10,998 nucleotides of DNA from Nitrososphaerales archaeon TH1920 (GCA_014523495.1 JAATVM010000169.1:1-10998), one strand, 5' to 3'; numbered from the stretch's first letter, positions 1 to 6,387 are shown. Notes: generated by a model from the sequence alone, not told the origin. Program-made: numbers and translations.

Positions 1-156
1 TTATTTTTAATTTGAGCGAAATAGGCTTATAATTATTATTCTTTTTATCATTTTAATTTAATAAAGATAACTAACTTAAATATGCTTGAGGAGTTTTTAT
101 CCATTAGGAAGATTCATTATTAGTGTTGTATATGTGATCTCTGGTGGCTTTAGTTT

Positions 157-1521
157 TTGGCTCATGATTTTTGGCAGAATATATTCAAATATCAGAATAT
201 GGGCTTCGATCCAATTGGATGGATATCAAATTGCTCCAATGAGGTTGATTATTATTCATTAGGGAAATCTTTTGAAAAAATAAAACATAATTCATGGGCC
301 AACTTGTCATGGTTTGATTCATTTCACTACAGCGGAAAAAATCCAGATATAACACGGAGGACATACAATGTCAATGAATCAATTTCAGAGGATTTCAAAA
401 ACAAGAAAATTATTTCTTTAATGAGAATCCACAATGAAGTGGCAGAAGATTATCAAAGTCTATCCAATCTTCTAAGTAATTTTTTTGGTAAAAAACCTCC
501 TAAACACCAGTTAAGAAGAGTGGTACTCTCAACCACATCGCAATACGAATCACAATTTGGATTGGTTGATTACATTGATACGCATAGAGGAAATAAGGTA
601 GGATATACTGCGGTAAATATTTCATCTGGAAAACTAATAGATCCTGATGAAGAACCCGATTCAATAGTTAATTCTTCAATTGCTTTAGCTTCTGCCTTGG
701 AAAATCTCCTGTTACTTGGATGTACCACAGGTTTTAGAATAATACCGATATATGATGCACCAGACGAGAGCTTACTGGACAAAATAAGAACAAATAACGA
801 CTTGTTTGCAGCAAAATATAATTTGTTACTTGATGATTATAGTTCACTCAAATTAAGAAAACTTTTCTTTGGAGCAACGGCGTATGCTCACTCTACCAAG
901 GAATTACCAGTTAGGTATGATCTCATCCAACCGGGCATGGTTCTAATACTAACTGATAAATTTGGTTCGTTAACCCCATTGAGTATTTACACAATAAAGC
1001 AGATTGGAGAAATGAAGTCCATAATAGGTGAGCATGAATCTGTTGATATTAACATCAAGAATGAAATAATAAAATCGTTAACTCAACCCAGGTTTTCCTT
1101 AGGTAAGATAATTTCAAAGTATTGTCCTGACTTTGGAAAAGAAATTGATACTAACTTAAACATTGTCGGTGTATATCCTGTTGGTTCAGATGGGATTCTG
1201 GCATTGATCAATTTGGCCAATATTTCAAATTCTCATATAATGATAAATGAAGTCCCCATAAAATATGAGGAATTGGCGAGATTTGCTACAGATGAATTTC
1301 TTGTATCTAATTCAACTGCATCTGTAAACGGATGTCATTTGATAATTGCAGGTGAAGATCTTGCCCCGATGATTTTGGAAGATTTAAGAAAACATAACTT
1401 CAATCCCCAAATAATAGGCTTTGTTACTGATAAGGAACGGCCAATGGTTACTATAAATAATAATATAAACAAATATGTTGCAGCAAAACATATTACTTCT
1501 CTTTTCAATATTCCAGCATAA
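157..1521 (+). CDS. Selenophosphate synthetase-related protein (PurM/SelD superfamily)
   Basis: This 454-residue protein resembles the SelD/PurM/ThiL superfamily, probably the archaeal group called selenophosphate synthetase-related proteins. Visible family landmarks are an AIRS N-domain-like stretch at residues 135-200 (helix 169-190 followed by strand FRIIPIYD), the turn QPGMVLILTDKFG at 258-270 (canonical members have PGD before the hydrophobic strand), and an AIRS C-domain-like part at 320-426 ending in NPQIIGFVTD. The N-terminal 130 residues have no catalytic Cys/Sec-Lys motif of true SelD, and the usual Asn-x-Asp-rich metal-binding helix reads SALENL here, so selenophosphate synthesis is doubtful. 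True SelD is about 350 residues. The start is uncertain: TTG at 157 lies directly after an in-frame stop and has GGTGG about 10 nt upstream, while the first in-frame ATG is at 199. The superfamily call is inference from pattern and the substrate is unknown. Confidence 0.6.
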   Translation: MAHDFWQNIFKYQNMGFDPIGWISNCSNEVDYYSLGKSFEKIKHNSWANLSWFDSFHYSGKNPDITRRTYNVNESISEDFKNKKIISLMRIHNEVAEDYQSLSNLLSNFFGKKPPKHQLRRVVLSTTSQYESQFGLVDYIDTHRGNKVGYTAVNISSGKLIDPDEEPDSIVNSSIALASALENLLLLGCTTGFRIIPIYDAPDESLLDKIRTNNDLFAAKYNLLLDDYSSLKLRKLFFGATAYAHSTKELPVRYDLIQPGMVLILTDKFGSLTPLSIYTIKQIGEMKSIIGEHESVDINIKNEIIKSLTQPRFSLGKIISKYCPDFGKEIDTNLNIVGVYPVGSDGILALINLANISNSHIMINEVPIKYEELARFATDEFLVSNSTASVNGCHLIIAGEDLAPMILEDLRKHNFNPQIIGFVTDKERPMVTINNNINKYVAAKHITSLFNIPA

Positions 1522-1523
1522 AA

Positions 1524-1546
1524 ATTATTATCAAATAATATTTTTA
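1524..1546 (+). terminator. Weak hairpin plus T-run after the SelD-like gene
   Basis: Three bases after the stop codon, ATTATT and AATAAT flank a 4-nt loop, followed by TTTTT at 1541-1545. Archaeal termination mainly needs a T-run, so this could end the transcript before the HIT gene promoter. An all-AT stem is weak and could be chance. Confidence 0.3.
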
Positions 1547-1558
1547 CAAATTTAGAAA

Positions 1559-1571
1559 TATTTTATTATTC
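1559..1571 (+). promoter_or_regulatory. TATA-like box for the HIT gene
   Basis: TATTTTATTATTC is centred about 26 nt before the ATG at 1591. This spacing puts the transcription start at or next to the start codon, which suggests a leaderless mRNA. No Shine-Dalgarno sequence is visible. Confidence 0.4.
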
Positions 1572-1590
1572 GATAGACTGTAAAAATAAT

Positions 1591-2022
1591 ATGAATGCTA
1601 CGAGTGCCGATAACTGTATTTTTTGTAAAATTGCTCTAAAGAAAATTGACGCCAAAATAATTGATGAAAATGAAAACGCAATTGCATTTCTTGATGCATT
1701 TCCATTAACAGCTGGACATACTCTGGTTATTACAAAAAAACACTACACAAAATTACAAGAAGTTGAATTCGATCAAATAGCCCTTTTTTTTAATTTGGTT
1801 CACAAGATATTACCTTCGATAGAAAAAGGGACAGGTGTACAAAGCACTCTAATAGCTATCCACAATGGTAAAGATGCAGGACAACAAATACCACATTTAC
1901 ATGTACATATAGTACCAAGAAAATCCGGCGATGGTGGAAATGCAATTCATTCAATGTTTGGTTCAAGCCATAGACTAGGGGAAGATGAAATGAATAAAGT
2001 TTTTAAAAATATTAGAGGTTGA
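1591..2022 (+). CDS. HIT family hydrolase (HINT-like)
   Basis: A 143-residue histidine-triad protein, the usual size for this family of cytosolic nucleotide phosphoramidases and dinucleotide hydrolases. The active-site triad is complete at residues 102-106 (HLHVH, in PHLHVHIVPR), preceded by the conserved HNG at 91-93 and GQQ at 97-99. The N-terminal CIFCKI (Cys9, Cys12) with His51 is the zinc site typical of bacterial and archaeal HIT proteins, and AFLDAFPLTAGHTLVITK is the standard first-strand region. The middle His of the triad is the expected nucleophile, forming a nucleotidyl intermediate. The gene lies 70 bp after the SelD-like gene but has its own TATA-like box, and it converges on the HAD gene. 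The substrate cannot be told from sequence. Confidence 0.95.
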   Translation: MNATSADNCIFCKIALKKIDAKIIDENENAIAFLDAFPLTAGHTLVITKKHYTKLQEVEFDQIALFFNLVHKILPSIEKGTGVQSTLIAIHNGKDAGQQIPHLHVHIVPRKSGDGGNAIHSMFGSSHRLGEDEMNKVFKNIRG

Positions 2023-2058
2023 TCAAGATGGTGGATTTTTGGTATGAAAATACGTAAT

Positions 2059-2754
2059 TTAATTTGGTCTCATGTTTGATTTTATATCGACAAGTTCCAC
2101 TAAATTATTTAATGTGAATTTTGGAATCTCATTTTGATTTATAGGTTCCTGTAACTTGAATATAGAATTAGTGAGTCTTACTGTAATCATTCCCAATGCA
2201 TTTGCGAGTTGTATATAAGTATCAAGTCTGTCCCCGATCAACATACATTCTCCTGATCTCTTTTTCATCATATTTAGAATCAATTTAAAAATCTCTTCAT
2301 CGTGTTCTCTGTTTGCATCATAAGAAAAAATACAACTATCAAAATATTTGTCTAGTTCATAAAGTTCGAAAATTTTTAATATTTTCTTGTCTTTGTTGGC
2401 AATTATCCCTATCTTAAAATTTTGGGAAAGGATTTCTAGAGTGCTTAATGCATCATGGCATGGATACAAAAAATGTTTTTCAGCAAATTCAATTGATGGA
2501 AGAATATATTTTAGAATTATTTTTTCATATCCTATTGGCATTAAGACTCTACAAATTTGAATGACTAATTCTACAATACCTCCGTCTACTACTTTCCTAT
2601 TTTTAATGATATCGTTCTTAACTGCATCATAATTTCTAATATCAATTTTAGCCCCAAATTGATTTAATAGGTATAATAATCTAGAATCAATATATGAATG
2701 AAAATTTTTTTCGTCTATTAATGTTCTCGCTACTAGGAATATAAGATTTATCAT
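2059..2754 (-). CDS. HAD-fold protein with degenerate catalytic motifs
   Basis: A 231-residue protein with the layout of a Cof/phosphoglycolate-phosphatase-like HAD: N-terminal strand, helical cap (about 15-95), then Rossmann core. The catalytic motifs are eroded. Motif I should be DxDGTL but reads LVARTL (residues 7-12), so nucleophile and acid/base Asp are both absent. Motif II has Ala119-Asn120 instead of Ser/Thr-Asn. Motif III Lys is replaced (REHDEEIF, 149-156; KP would be expected at 150-151). Motif IV keeps IGDRLD (173-178) but the last Asp is Tyr180. The fold call therefore rests on motif IV, the EEIFKLIL helix and the overall order. The ATG at 2754 is preceded by an in-frame TGA 9 nt upstream, so motif I was not lost by choosing too short a start. 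It is probably a non-catalytic binding or regulatory protein, or a decaying gene; the frame is intact. It follows the CtaA-like gene on the same strand. Confidence 0.75.
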   Translation of the reverse strand: MINLIFLVARTLIDEKNFHSYIDSRLLYLLNQFGAKIDIRNYDAVKNDIIKNRKVVDGGIVELVIQICRVLMPIGYEKIILKYILPSIEFAEKHFLYPCHDALSTLEILSQNFKIGIIANKDKKILKIFELYELDKYFDSCIFSYDANREHDEEIFKLILNMMKKRSGECMLIGDRLDTYIQLANALGMITVRLTNSIFKLQEPINQNEIPKFTLNNLVELVDIKSNMRPN

Positions 2755-2765
2755 CGAGTATCACT

Positions 2766-2779
2766 ATTATTTAATATTG
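2766..2779 (-). promoter_or_regulatory. TATA-like box for the HAD gene
   Basis: On the minus strand an AT-rich element containing ATATTAAATAAT is centred about 19 nt before the ATG at 2754. That spacing is a little short. The HAD gene may instead be co-transcribed with the CtaA-like gene, which ends 73 bp upstream. Confidence 0.25.
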
Positions 2780-2799
2780 ACATTTTAGTTTTAATCGAA

Positions 2800-2818
2800 T
2801 AACCAAACATCATGGTTA
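2800..2818. repeat. Inverted repeat TAACCA/TGGTTA
   Basis: TAACCA and TGGTTA form a perfect 6-bp inverted repeat around a 7-nt loop, placed between the CtaA-like gene and the HAD gene. It could be a transcript-end hairpin of the CtaA-like gene or an operator. Nothing else in the window repeats it. Confidence 0.25.
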
Positions 2819-2827
2819 ATATTGGTT

Positions 2828-3280
2828 CTAAATATTTTTACTTTTAATTTCAATATATGATTCTCTAAGTAGAACAAAAACTAGGGAAAAAATTGTTACT
2901 GCTGTTGACAGATGAATTGCAACTATAATAGGATTCAATTTGCTTGATACAACAAAAATACCTATAACAATCTGGGCAATAATTAATGAGGTAACAATTA
3001 TCACCATCATTTTATTTAACTTCCAAGAACTTTTTCTAACAAAAATTAAAGTTATGACAGTAAAGATAGCAGCGATTATAGCCACAAGTCTATGAAAGTG
3101 TTCATAGAAGAAGTTTTCCGAAGGAAACGCGAAACCATTGGGACATAATGGCCATTCTGGGCAAGCAACAACCTTATTTAAAGAAGAAATATAAACACCA
3201 ATGAGCATGGTCGCATAAATCAGACTCAAGGAAATAAGTGGCAATATTAAATTTAAAAGCTTCACATTTTTCATATTCAT
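2828..3280 (-). CDS. ctaA: Half-size CtaA/COX15-like haem A synthase
   Basis: A 150-residue membrane protein with four predicted helices (about 11-33, 63-82, 91-111, 118-138), matching one half of the eight-helix CtaA/COX15 fold. The N-terminal half signature is complete: the cysteine pair in CPEWPLC (Cys40, Cys46) on the outer loop, Glu60 three residues before His63 in YEHFHR at the start of helix 2, and a second conserved histidine, His123, in AIHLSTA. In the family these histidines bind haem, and Cys/Glu take part in oxidation of the haem O methyl group to haem A for aa3-type oxidases. Half-size archaeal forms such as that of Aeropyrum are thought to work as dimers. The ATG at 3280 was preferred over TTG at 3283; ATG 3274 is also possible. 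No oxidase or haem O synthase gene lies beside it. Confidence 0.85.
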   Translation of the reverse strand: MNMKNVKLLNLILPLISLSLIYATMLIGVYISSLNKVVACPEWPLCPNGFAFPSENFFYEHFHRLVAIIAAIFTVITLIFVRKSSWKLNKMMVIIVTSLIIAQIVIGIFVVSSKLNPIIVAIHLSTAVTIFSLVFVLLRESYIEIKSKNI

Positions 3281-3299
3281 CAATTGTTCATGATGATTG

Positions 3300-3311
3300 G
3301 TTTACTAAATC
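3300..3311 (-). promoter_or_regulatory. TATA-like box for the CtaA-like gene
   Basis: GATTTAGTAAAC on the minus strand is centred about 25 nt before ATG 3280, consistent with a leaderless transcript. Confidence 0.35.
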
Positions 3312-3375
3312 TTAGGACATGACATGAGCAGAAAATAATTCAAATATGAAATTGTATAAACTGGATAAAAAGGAA

Positions 3376-3587
3376 TCACAGTAATTCTTCATCTATTTTC
3401 TCAATTTTATCAACATAATTAGTGCAATTACATCCCACTATCAAACATCTACCTACGTCGAATATGGAGTTTTTTCTATCTTTATTCTTTTGGAGTTCGT
3501 GTGCTACATAGATATGACCGCAATAATCACAATTCACAGATTTTAAGAAATGAGCGTCTGTTATTAACTTTATCAGTACTACTTCAT
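3376..3587 (-). CDS. Small cysteine-rich protein, possible frameshift after the start codon
   Basis: A minus-strand frame is open from 3615 to the TGA at 3376-3378 and reads like protein, with cysteines in the pattern C-x2-C-x24-C-x4-C-x-C (NCDYCGHIYVAHEL, then GRCLIVGCNCTNY) and an acidic/basic tail ending EKIDEELL. The pattern suggests a zinc-ribbon-like or other metal site. There is no in-frame ATG. GTG at 3535-3537 would give 53 residues, but coding-like sequence (VVLIKLITDAHFLKSV) continues upstream of it. An ATG at 3585-3587 lies just ahead in another frame and reads ATG AAG TAG. One extra base after ATGAA would give an unbroken 70-residue protein with cysteines at 20, 23, 48, 53 and 55. 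So this is either a real gene with a non-ATG start, a recent frameshift, or a base-call error. It sits between the CtaA-like gene and the divergent methyltransferase. No function is recognised. Confidence 0.55.
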
Positions 3588-3629
3588 TAAATTTTCTTCG
3601 AAAATTAGAGATGTTTTATTTCAGTTCCG

Positions 3630-3642
3630 TTTTTATATAATA
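3630..3642 (+). promoter_or_regulatory. TATA box for the methyltransferase gene
   Basis: TTTTTATATAATA is a strong archaeal TATA match centred about 42 nt before the ATG at 3678. That predicts a short leader of roughly 15 nt, which contains GGCGAT at 3666-3671 as a weak ribosome-binding candidate. Confidence 0.45.
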
Positions 3643-3677
3643 CATCGATATTCTATTACAGAATATGGCGATATACT

Positions 3678-4445
3678 ATGAACATTAATGAATTCATTTC
3701 TACTTTACCAAGTTCAGTTCTTAAAGGTAATGATATTAGATTGCCAGACAATGTAGTAAGAAGAATCTTTAAACTCGCCTACCTCAATAAAAACGATATT
3801 TTTTATGATCTAGGATGTGGAAATAGTAATGCAATATACATAGCATCGATGGAGTATAAAGTGAAGAAGGCTATAGGTGTAGAAAAAAGAAAAATAGTAG
3901 TAAGAGAAATTCTAAAAAAAACCCAAGGAATAAAAAATGTTGCAGTCATTAACAACGATATACGAAGAGTAGATATTTCTGATGGTAATGCATTTCTTTT
4001 TTGGTTTCATGATGATCGGATCATAAAAAGGATGATAGAAAAATTTACTACAGAATTGAAAGATGGCAGTAGAATAATTTCGATATGGTCACCACCCGAT
4101 CTGATTTTACCGGATAAAACTGATTTTCCTTTTTTTGTGTCCTATACACCATTCAAGTTTGCAAATAGTATTGAGGAACAAATCCAGGCTGTTTACGGTC
4201 AAAAATGTCTAGATTTTACCGCTGCTTGGATGTTAGGAGACAAATATTTGGATAGTCTGGAGGTCGTACCATCAGAGTATAAGAGATTCCTCAACATTCT
4301 ATACGGTATGATAATTTGGATAAATGCATGGAATATGAAGGTATCATGCGAAGATGAAATCCCCCCTCCTGTTGAATCATATATAGGTATTCTAAAAACA
4401 TTCTTCAAAATAGATTTATCATCTCTAATTGAGCATGAAGGTTAG
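3678..4445 (+). CDS. DOT1/aKMT-like SAM-dependent methyltransferase with C-terminal extension
   Basis: A 255-residue protein. Residues 20-138 form a class I SAM-methyltransferase fold close in layout to archaeal lysine methyltransferases (aKMT) and DOT1-like enzymes: LPDNVVRRIFKLAYLNKNDI as the pre-motif helix, motif I YDLGCGN (Asp44-Asn49), acidic motif II residue Glu69 in AIGVEKRK, motif III INND (Asp94), then FLFWFHDD (107-113) and the ELKDGSRIISIW strand (126-137). aKMT enzymes are about 160 residues; this one carries roughly 110 extra residues containing an INAWNMKVSCEDEIPPPVES segment and a hydrophobic helix near 203-217. The extension may bind a partner or substrate. The substrate is unknown: protein lysine methylation is a family-based guess. 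The gene is a single unit with its own TATA box, convergent with corA. Confidence 0.8.
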   Translation: MNINEFISTLPSSVLKGNDIRLPDNVVRRIFKLAYLNKNDIFYDLGCGNSNAIYIASMEYKVKKAIGVEKRKIVVREILKKTQGIKNVAVINNDIRRVDISDGNAFLFWFHDDRIIKRMIEKFTTELKDGSRIISIWSPPDLILPDKTDFPFFVSYTPFKFANSIEEQIQAVYGQKCLDFTAAWMLGDKYLDSLEVVPSEYKRFLNILYGMIIWINAWNMKVSCEDEIPPPVESYIGILKTFFKIDLSSLIEHEG

Positions 4446-4475
4446 CTAAAATTAAAAATCAATATCTTTTGTTAT

Positions 4476-4491
4476 AATTACAATAATTTTA
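4476..4491 (+). terminator. Weak hairpin with T-run between methyltransferase and corA
   Basis: AATTA and TAATT flank CAA, with TT following, in the 46-bp convergent gap after the methyltransferase stop. The stem is short and all AT, so this is a weak call. Confidence 0.2.
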
Positions 4492-5229
4492 TCACCAGCC
4501 AAACCAGCCCAATTTCTTAAAATGCAAAACCATTGCTAACGAAGGGATTATCGCAATTATTATTAAAAGTATGAATGAAGTATATGGACCAAGAAAAACT
4601 GGAGTACCAGTTTCAATACCACCAGGTAGATTAATATTCATTCCATAGTACGAAGCAATTACTGTTGCGGGAATGGAAAGAGTAAATAGAATAGTTAATG
4701 TTGCCAGTATCTTATTTGATTTTTCTGTACTTAACATGAAATCGGTATCCTTGAAGATTTCAATAGTTTCTTTAGATTCTTCAAGGGCTTCTAGAACTTT
4801 TTCTGTATGATCCCTAACATCATCGTAATAATCAGTCAAATCTTCTTCAGAAAATTTTTGCATTTCTTTGCTCAGATCCAATATTATTCTCCTCAATGGT
4901 ACAACCACCCGTCTAAGAGTTGTAATCTCTCTACGTAATAACGAAATGTCTTTTGCTACCGCAACTTTCTCATCAAATACTAAATCTTCAATGTCATCTA
5001 AATTTCCTTCAAGTTTCATTAAAACATGTAACAATTCGTCAACCATAAGATCGATTATACTATGTAATAAATAGCCCGATGAAGATCCCATGAACACGTC
5101 TTTTTGTTTTTCATTTTCCTTACAAAGATTGAACATTTCAATAAGTGGTTTTAGTTCTCCCTGCTGTACCGTAATTAGATAATTAGGGCCAGCAAATATT
5201 GCAAGCTGAGTGGAACGAGGAATACTCAT
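4492..5229 (-). CDS. corA: CorA Mg2+ channel, 3' part (central coiled coil and membrane domain)
   Basis: The larger piece of a CorA-type divalent cation channel. Its 245 residues hold the end of the cytosolic domain (STQLAIFAGPNYLITVQQGELKPL, residues 6-29, strand region), long charged helices at about 50-170 including RREITTLRRVVVPLRR (the stalk), TM1 at about 173-195 ending in the diagnostic YGMN (195-198), the loop with GGIETG, and TM2 at about 214-236 with a C-terminal basic tail (KKLGWFGW). The periplasmic loop after GMN is short, without the MPE of many bacterial forms. It lacks the N-terminal cytosolic domain, which is encoded in a different frame immediately upstream (5183-5455). ATG 5229 lies inside that frame and has no good ribosome-binding site, so it is unlikely to be a native start. 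Joined, the parts give about 320 residues, normal for CorA. The 3' end converges on the methyltransferase. Confidence 0.9.
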   Translation of the reverse strand: MSIPRSTQLAIFAGPNYLITVQQGELKPLIEMFNLCKENEKQKDVFMGSSSGYLLHSIIDLMVDELLHVLMKLEGNLDDIEDLVFDEKVAVAKDISLLRREITTLRRVVVPLRRIILDLSKEMQKFSEEDLTDYYDDVRDHTEKVLEALEESKETIEIFKDTDFMLSTEKSNKILATLTILFTLSIPATVIASYYGMNINLPGGIETGTPVFLGPYTSFILLIIIAIIPSLAMVLHFKKLGWFGW

Positions 5230-5455
5230 GTTTATCCACTGCTGGAAAATGCAAAATTACGAAGATATGATCTTGATATTTATCAATTTTTGGTATTTGT
5301 ATTTTAGAAAGACAATCCTCAATATTTAATTCATGAAATGGATATTTTCCCTCCAAGATCTTTAATTTTTTTCTAGTAGGTTTTTGGATATCTATCCAAA
5401 TAAGATTTTTATTAGTAATAGATTCAGGTTGATCAGAATATTCAATATTTGTCAT
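5183..5455 (-). CDS. corA: CorA Mg2+ channel, 5' part (N-terminal domain), frameshifted
   Basis: The first 76 or so of its 90 residues are the CorA N-terminal cytosolic domain: WIDIQKPTRKKL (20-31), YPFHELNIEDCLSK (38-51), IPKIDKYQDHIFVILHFP (54-71). After HFPAVDKH the frame runs into a 14-residue tail unlike CorA and stops at 5183-5185, while the homologous continuation (SIPRSTQLAIF) is in the frame one base further on. The switch therefore falls around 5225-5232, and one surplus base (or two missing) explains it. No poly-A slippery heptamer is present. The ATG at 5455 has GGGCGG right before it and a TATA-like box about 25 nt upstream; an in-frame TAA lies further upstream. If the frameshift is real, the channel is inactive unless rescued. 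Confidence 0.85.
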   Translation of the reverse strand: MTNIEYSDQPESITNKNLIWIDIQKPTRKKLKILEGKYPFHELNIEDCLSKIQIPKIDKYQDHIFVILHFPAVDKHEYSSFHSACNICWP

Positions 5456-5474
5456 CCGCCCTAATTCTTGATTA

Positions 5475-5486
5475 TCTTTAAAAAGT
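5475..5486 (-). promoter_or_regulatory. TATA-like box for corA
   Basis: ACTTTTTAAAGA on the minus strand is centred about 25 nt before the ATG at 5455, consistent with a leaderless mRNA. It lies in the 114-bp divergent region shared with the Rieske gene. Confidence 0.35.
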
Positions 5487-5535
5487 TGAAATATTCTATA
5501 TTAAGATATCTAAATCTCGTACAAATGATAAGAAA

Positions 5536-5549
5536 TTAAGTTAAAATAA
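5536..5549 (+). promoter_or_regulatory. TATA-like box for the Rieske gene
   Basis: TTAAGTTAAAATAA is centred about 27 nt before the ATG at 5570 but abuts the ATG at 5549. Transcription would then start near 5568-5570, so it argues for the downstream ATG and a leaderless message. Confidence 0.4.
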
Positions 5550-5569
5550 TGCAGAATTATTTTATCTTC

Positions 5570-5878
5570 ATGGCAAAGGTAGTTGTAGGAAAAACTTCAG
5601 ACATTCAAGAGGGCAAGTTAGTCCATTTAACAGCAAGTGGGAAGGAGGTAGTAGTAACAAAATTGGATGGAAATTATTATGCGATTGACAATATTTGTAC
5701 TCACGCTGGAGCGGAGCTCCACGAGGGACAACTGGACAATAACGAATTAACATGTCCTTGGCATGGAGCAAAATGGGACATTAAAACAGGTAGTTTGATC
5801 GCGTTTCCTCAAAAATTAAATCCATTGCAAAGTCACAAAGTCTTGGTAGAAAATGACACATTATTTATCGAAGTGTAG
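5570..5878 (+). CDS. Rieske-type [2Fe-2S] ferredoxin
   Basis: A 102-residue soluble protein made of a single Rieske domain. Both cluster-binding boxes are present: CTHAGAEL (Cys and His separated by one residue) and CPWHGAKWD, about 17 residues apart, as in ferredoxin components of aromatic-ring dioxygenases and NirD-like proteins. There is no membrane anchor or signal peptide, so it should be a cytosolic electron carrier; the high-potential cytochrome bc-type Rieske usually has an anchor. The partner reductase or oxygenase is not in the window. ATG 5570 (MAKVVVGK) was chosen because the upstream TATA-like box fits it; ATG 5549 would add seven residues (MQNYFIF). It is transcribed divergently from corA. 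Confidence 0.92.
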   Translation: MAKVVVGKTSDIQEGKLVHLTASGKEVVVTKLDGNYYAIDNICTHAGAELHEGQLDNNELTCPWHGAKWDIKTGSLIAFPQKLNPLQSHKVLVENDTLFIEV

Positions 5879-6358
5879 ATTTGAATAAGGTTGATATATA
5901 ATTTGTTGCTTTGTTAATTTTATGCTAATTCAAAAAAAAGTGAGTGGCTCAAACGTGTCAAATATTTTATTAAAATCTTTATTTACTAAATCAAGGTACA
6001 ATAGGGCAAATAGTTTTAGACAACAATAAGATAACAAACACTGTCAATAAGTTGTAAGCAATTAGAATATTATTTTACTATATGTCTATTATGGAGGAAC
6101 AATTTTTGGGATATAATGGGAACATCATCTTGTAGTGAAGATCTAAATGTTTCTTAAAATTGGATCTATGGATAGTGATTGATTGGTTGATATTTTCTCA
6201 TCCCTAAGCATATGAATACGTTAATGTATCAAATATAAGCGAAAACCTAGCAAACAAGAGATTCGGATCTGGCTCGTCTGCATTTTCTACCTTGAAGCCT
6301 TAGAGATTATTTTTATCAATCTAATAAACTATGATCGTAACCTTTGTATTTCTAAAAA

Positions 6359-6387
6359 TTTCGACTAGTATAATATAATTGTCGAAA
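6359..6387. repeat. Near-palindrome, TTTCGAC/GTCGAAA arms around an AT-rich core
   Basis: Perfect 7-bp arms TTTCGAC and GTCGAAA enclose 15 bp of AT-rich sequence that is itself about two-thirds symmetrical and contains a TATA-like TATAATATAA. Dyad symmetry over about 29 bp, roughly 90 bp upstream of mpgS, suits a dimeric transcription factor site or a transcript hairpin. Confidence 0.4.

Noticed and set aside
1..156. Partial gene at the left edge
   Set aside because: All frames on both strands are closed by stops within a few dozen codons; only AT-rich promoter-like sequence is present.
3290..3296. ATGATGA matching a C box of a C/D guide RNA
   Set aside because: No D box (CTGA) at suitable spacing, and no second C'/D' pair.
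5220..5235. Programmed ribosomal frameshift in corA
   Set aside because: No slippery heptamer, stop codon at the shift site, or downstream hairpin is visible; ordinary mutation or sequence error is simpler.
5568..5771. Open frame antisense to the Rieske gene
   Set aside because: The Rieske protein has both cluster motifs in the sense frame; the antisense translation is low-complexity.
6143..6211. 22-codon minus-strand frame in the long intergenic region
   Set aside because: Too short, no promoter or ribosome-binding site, and no recognisable motif.
6259..6275. AGATTCGGATCT resembling a tRNA T-arm
   Set aside because: No acceptor, D or anticodon arm could be paired on either strand, and the loop does not match the invariant TTC-A pattern.
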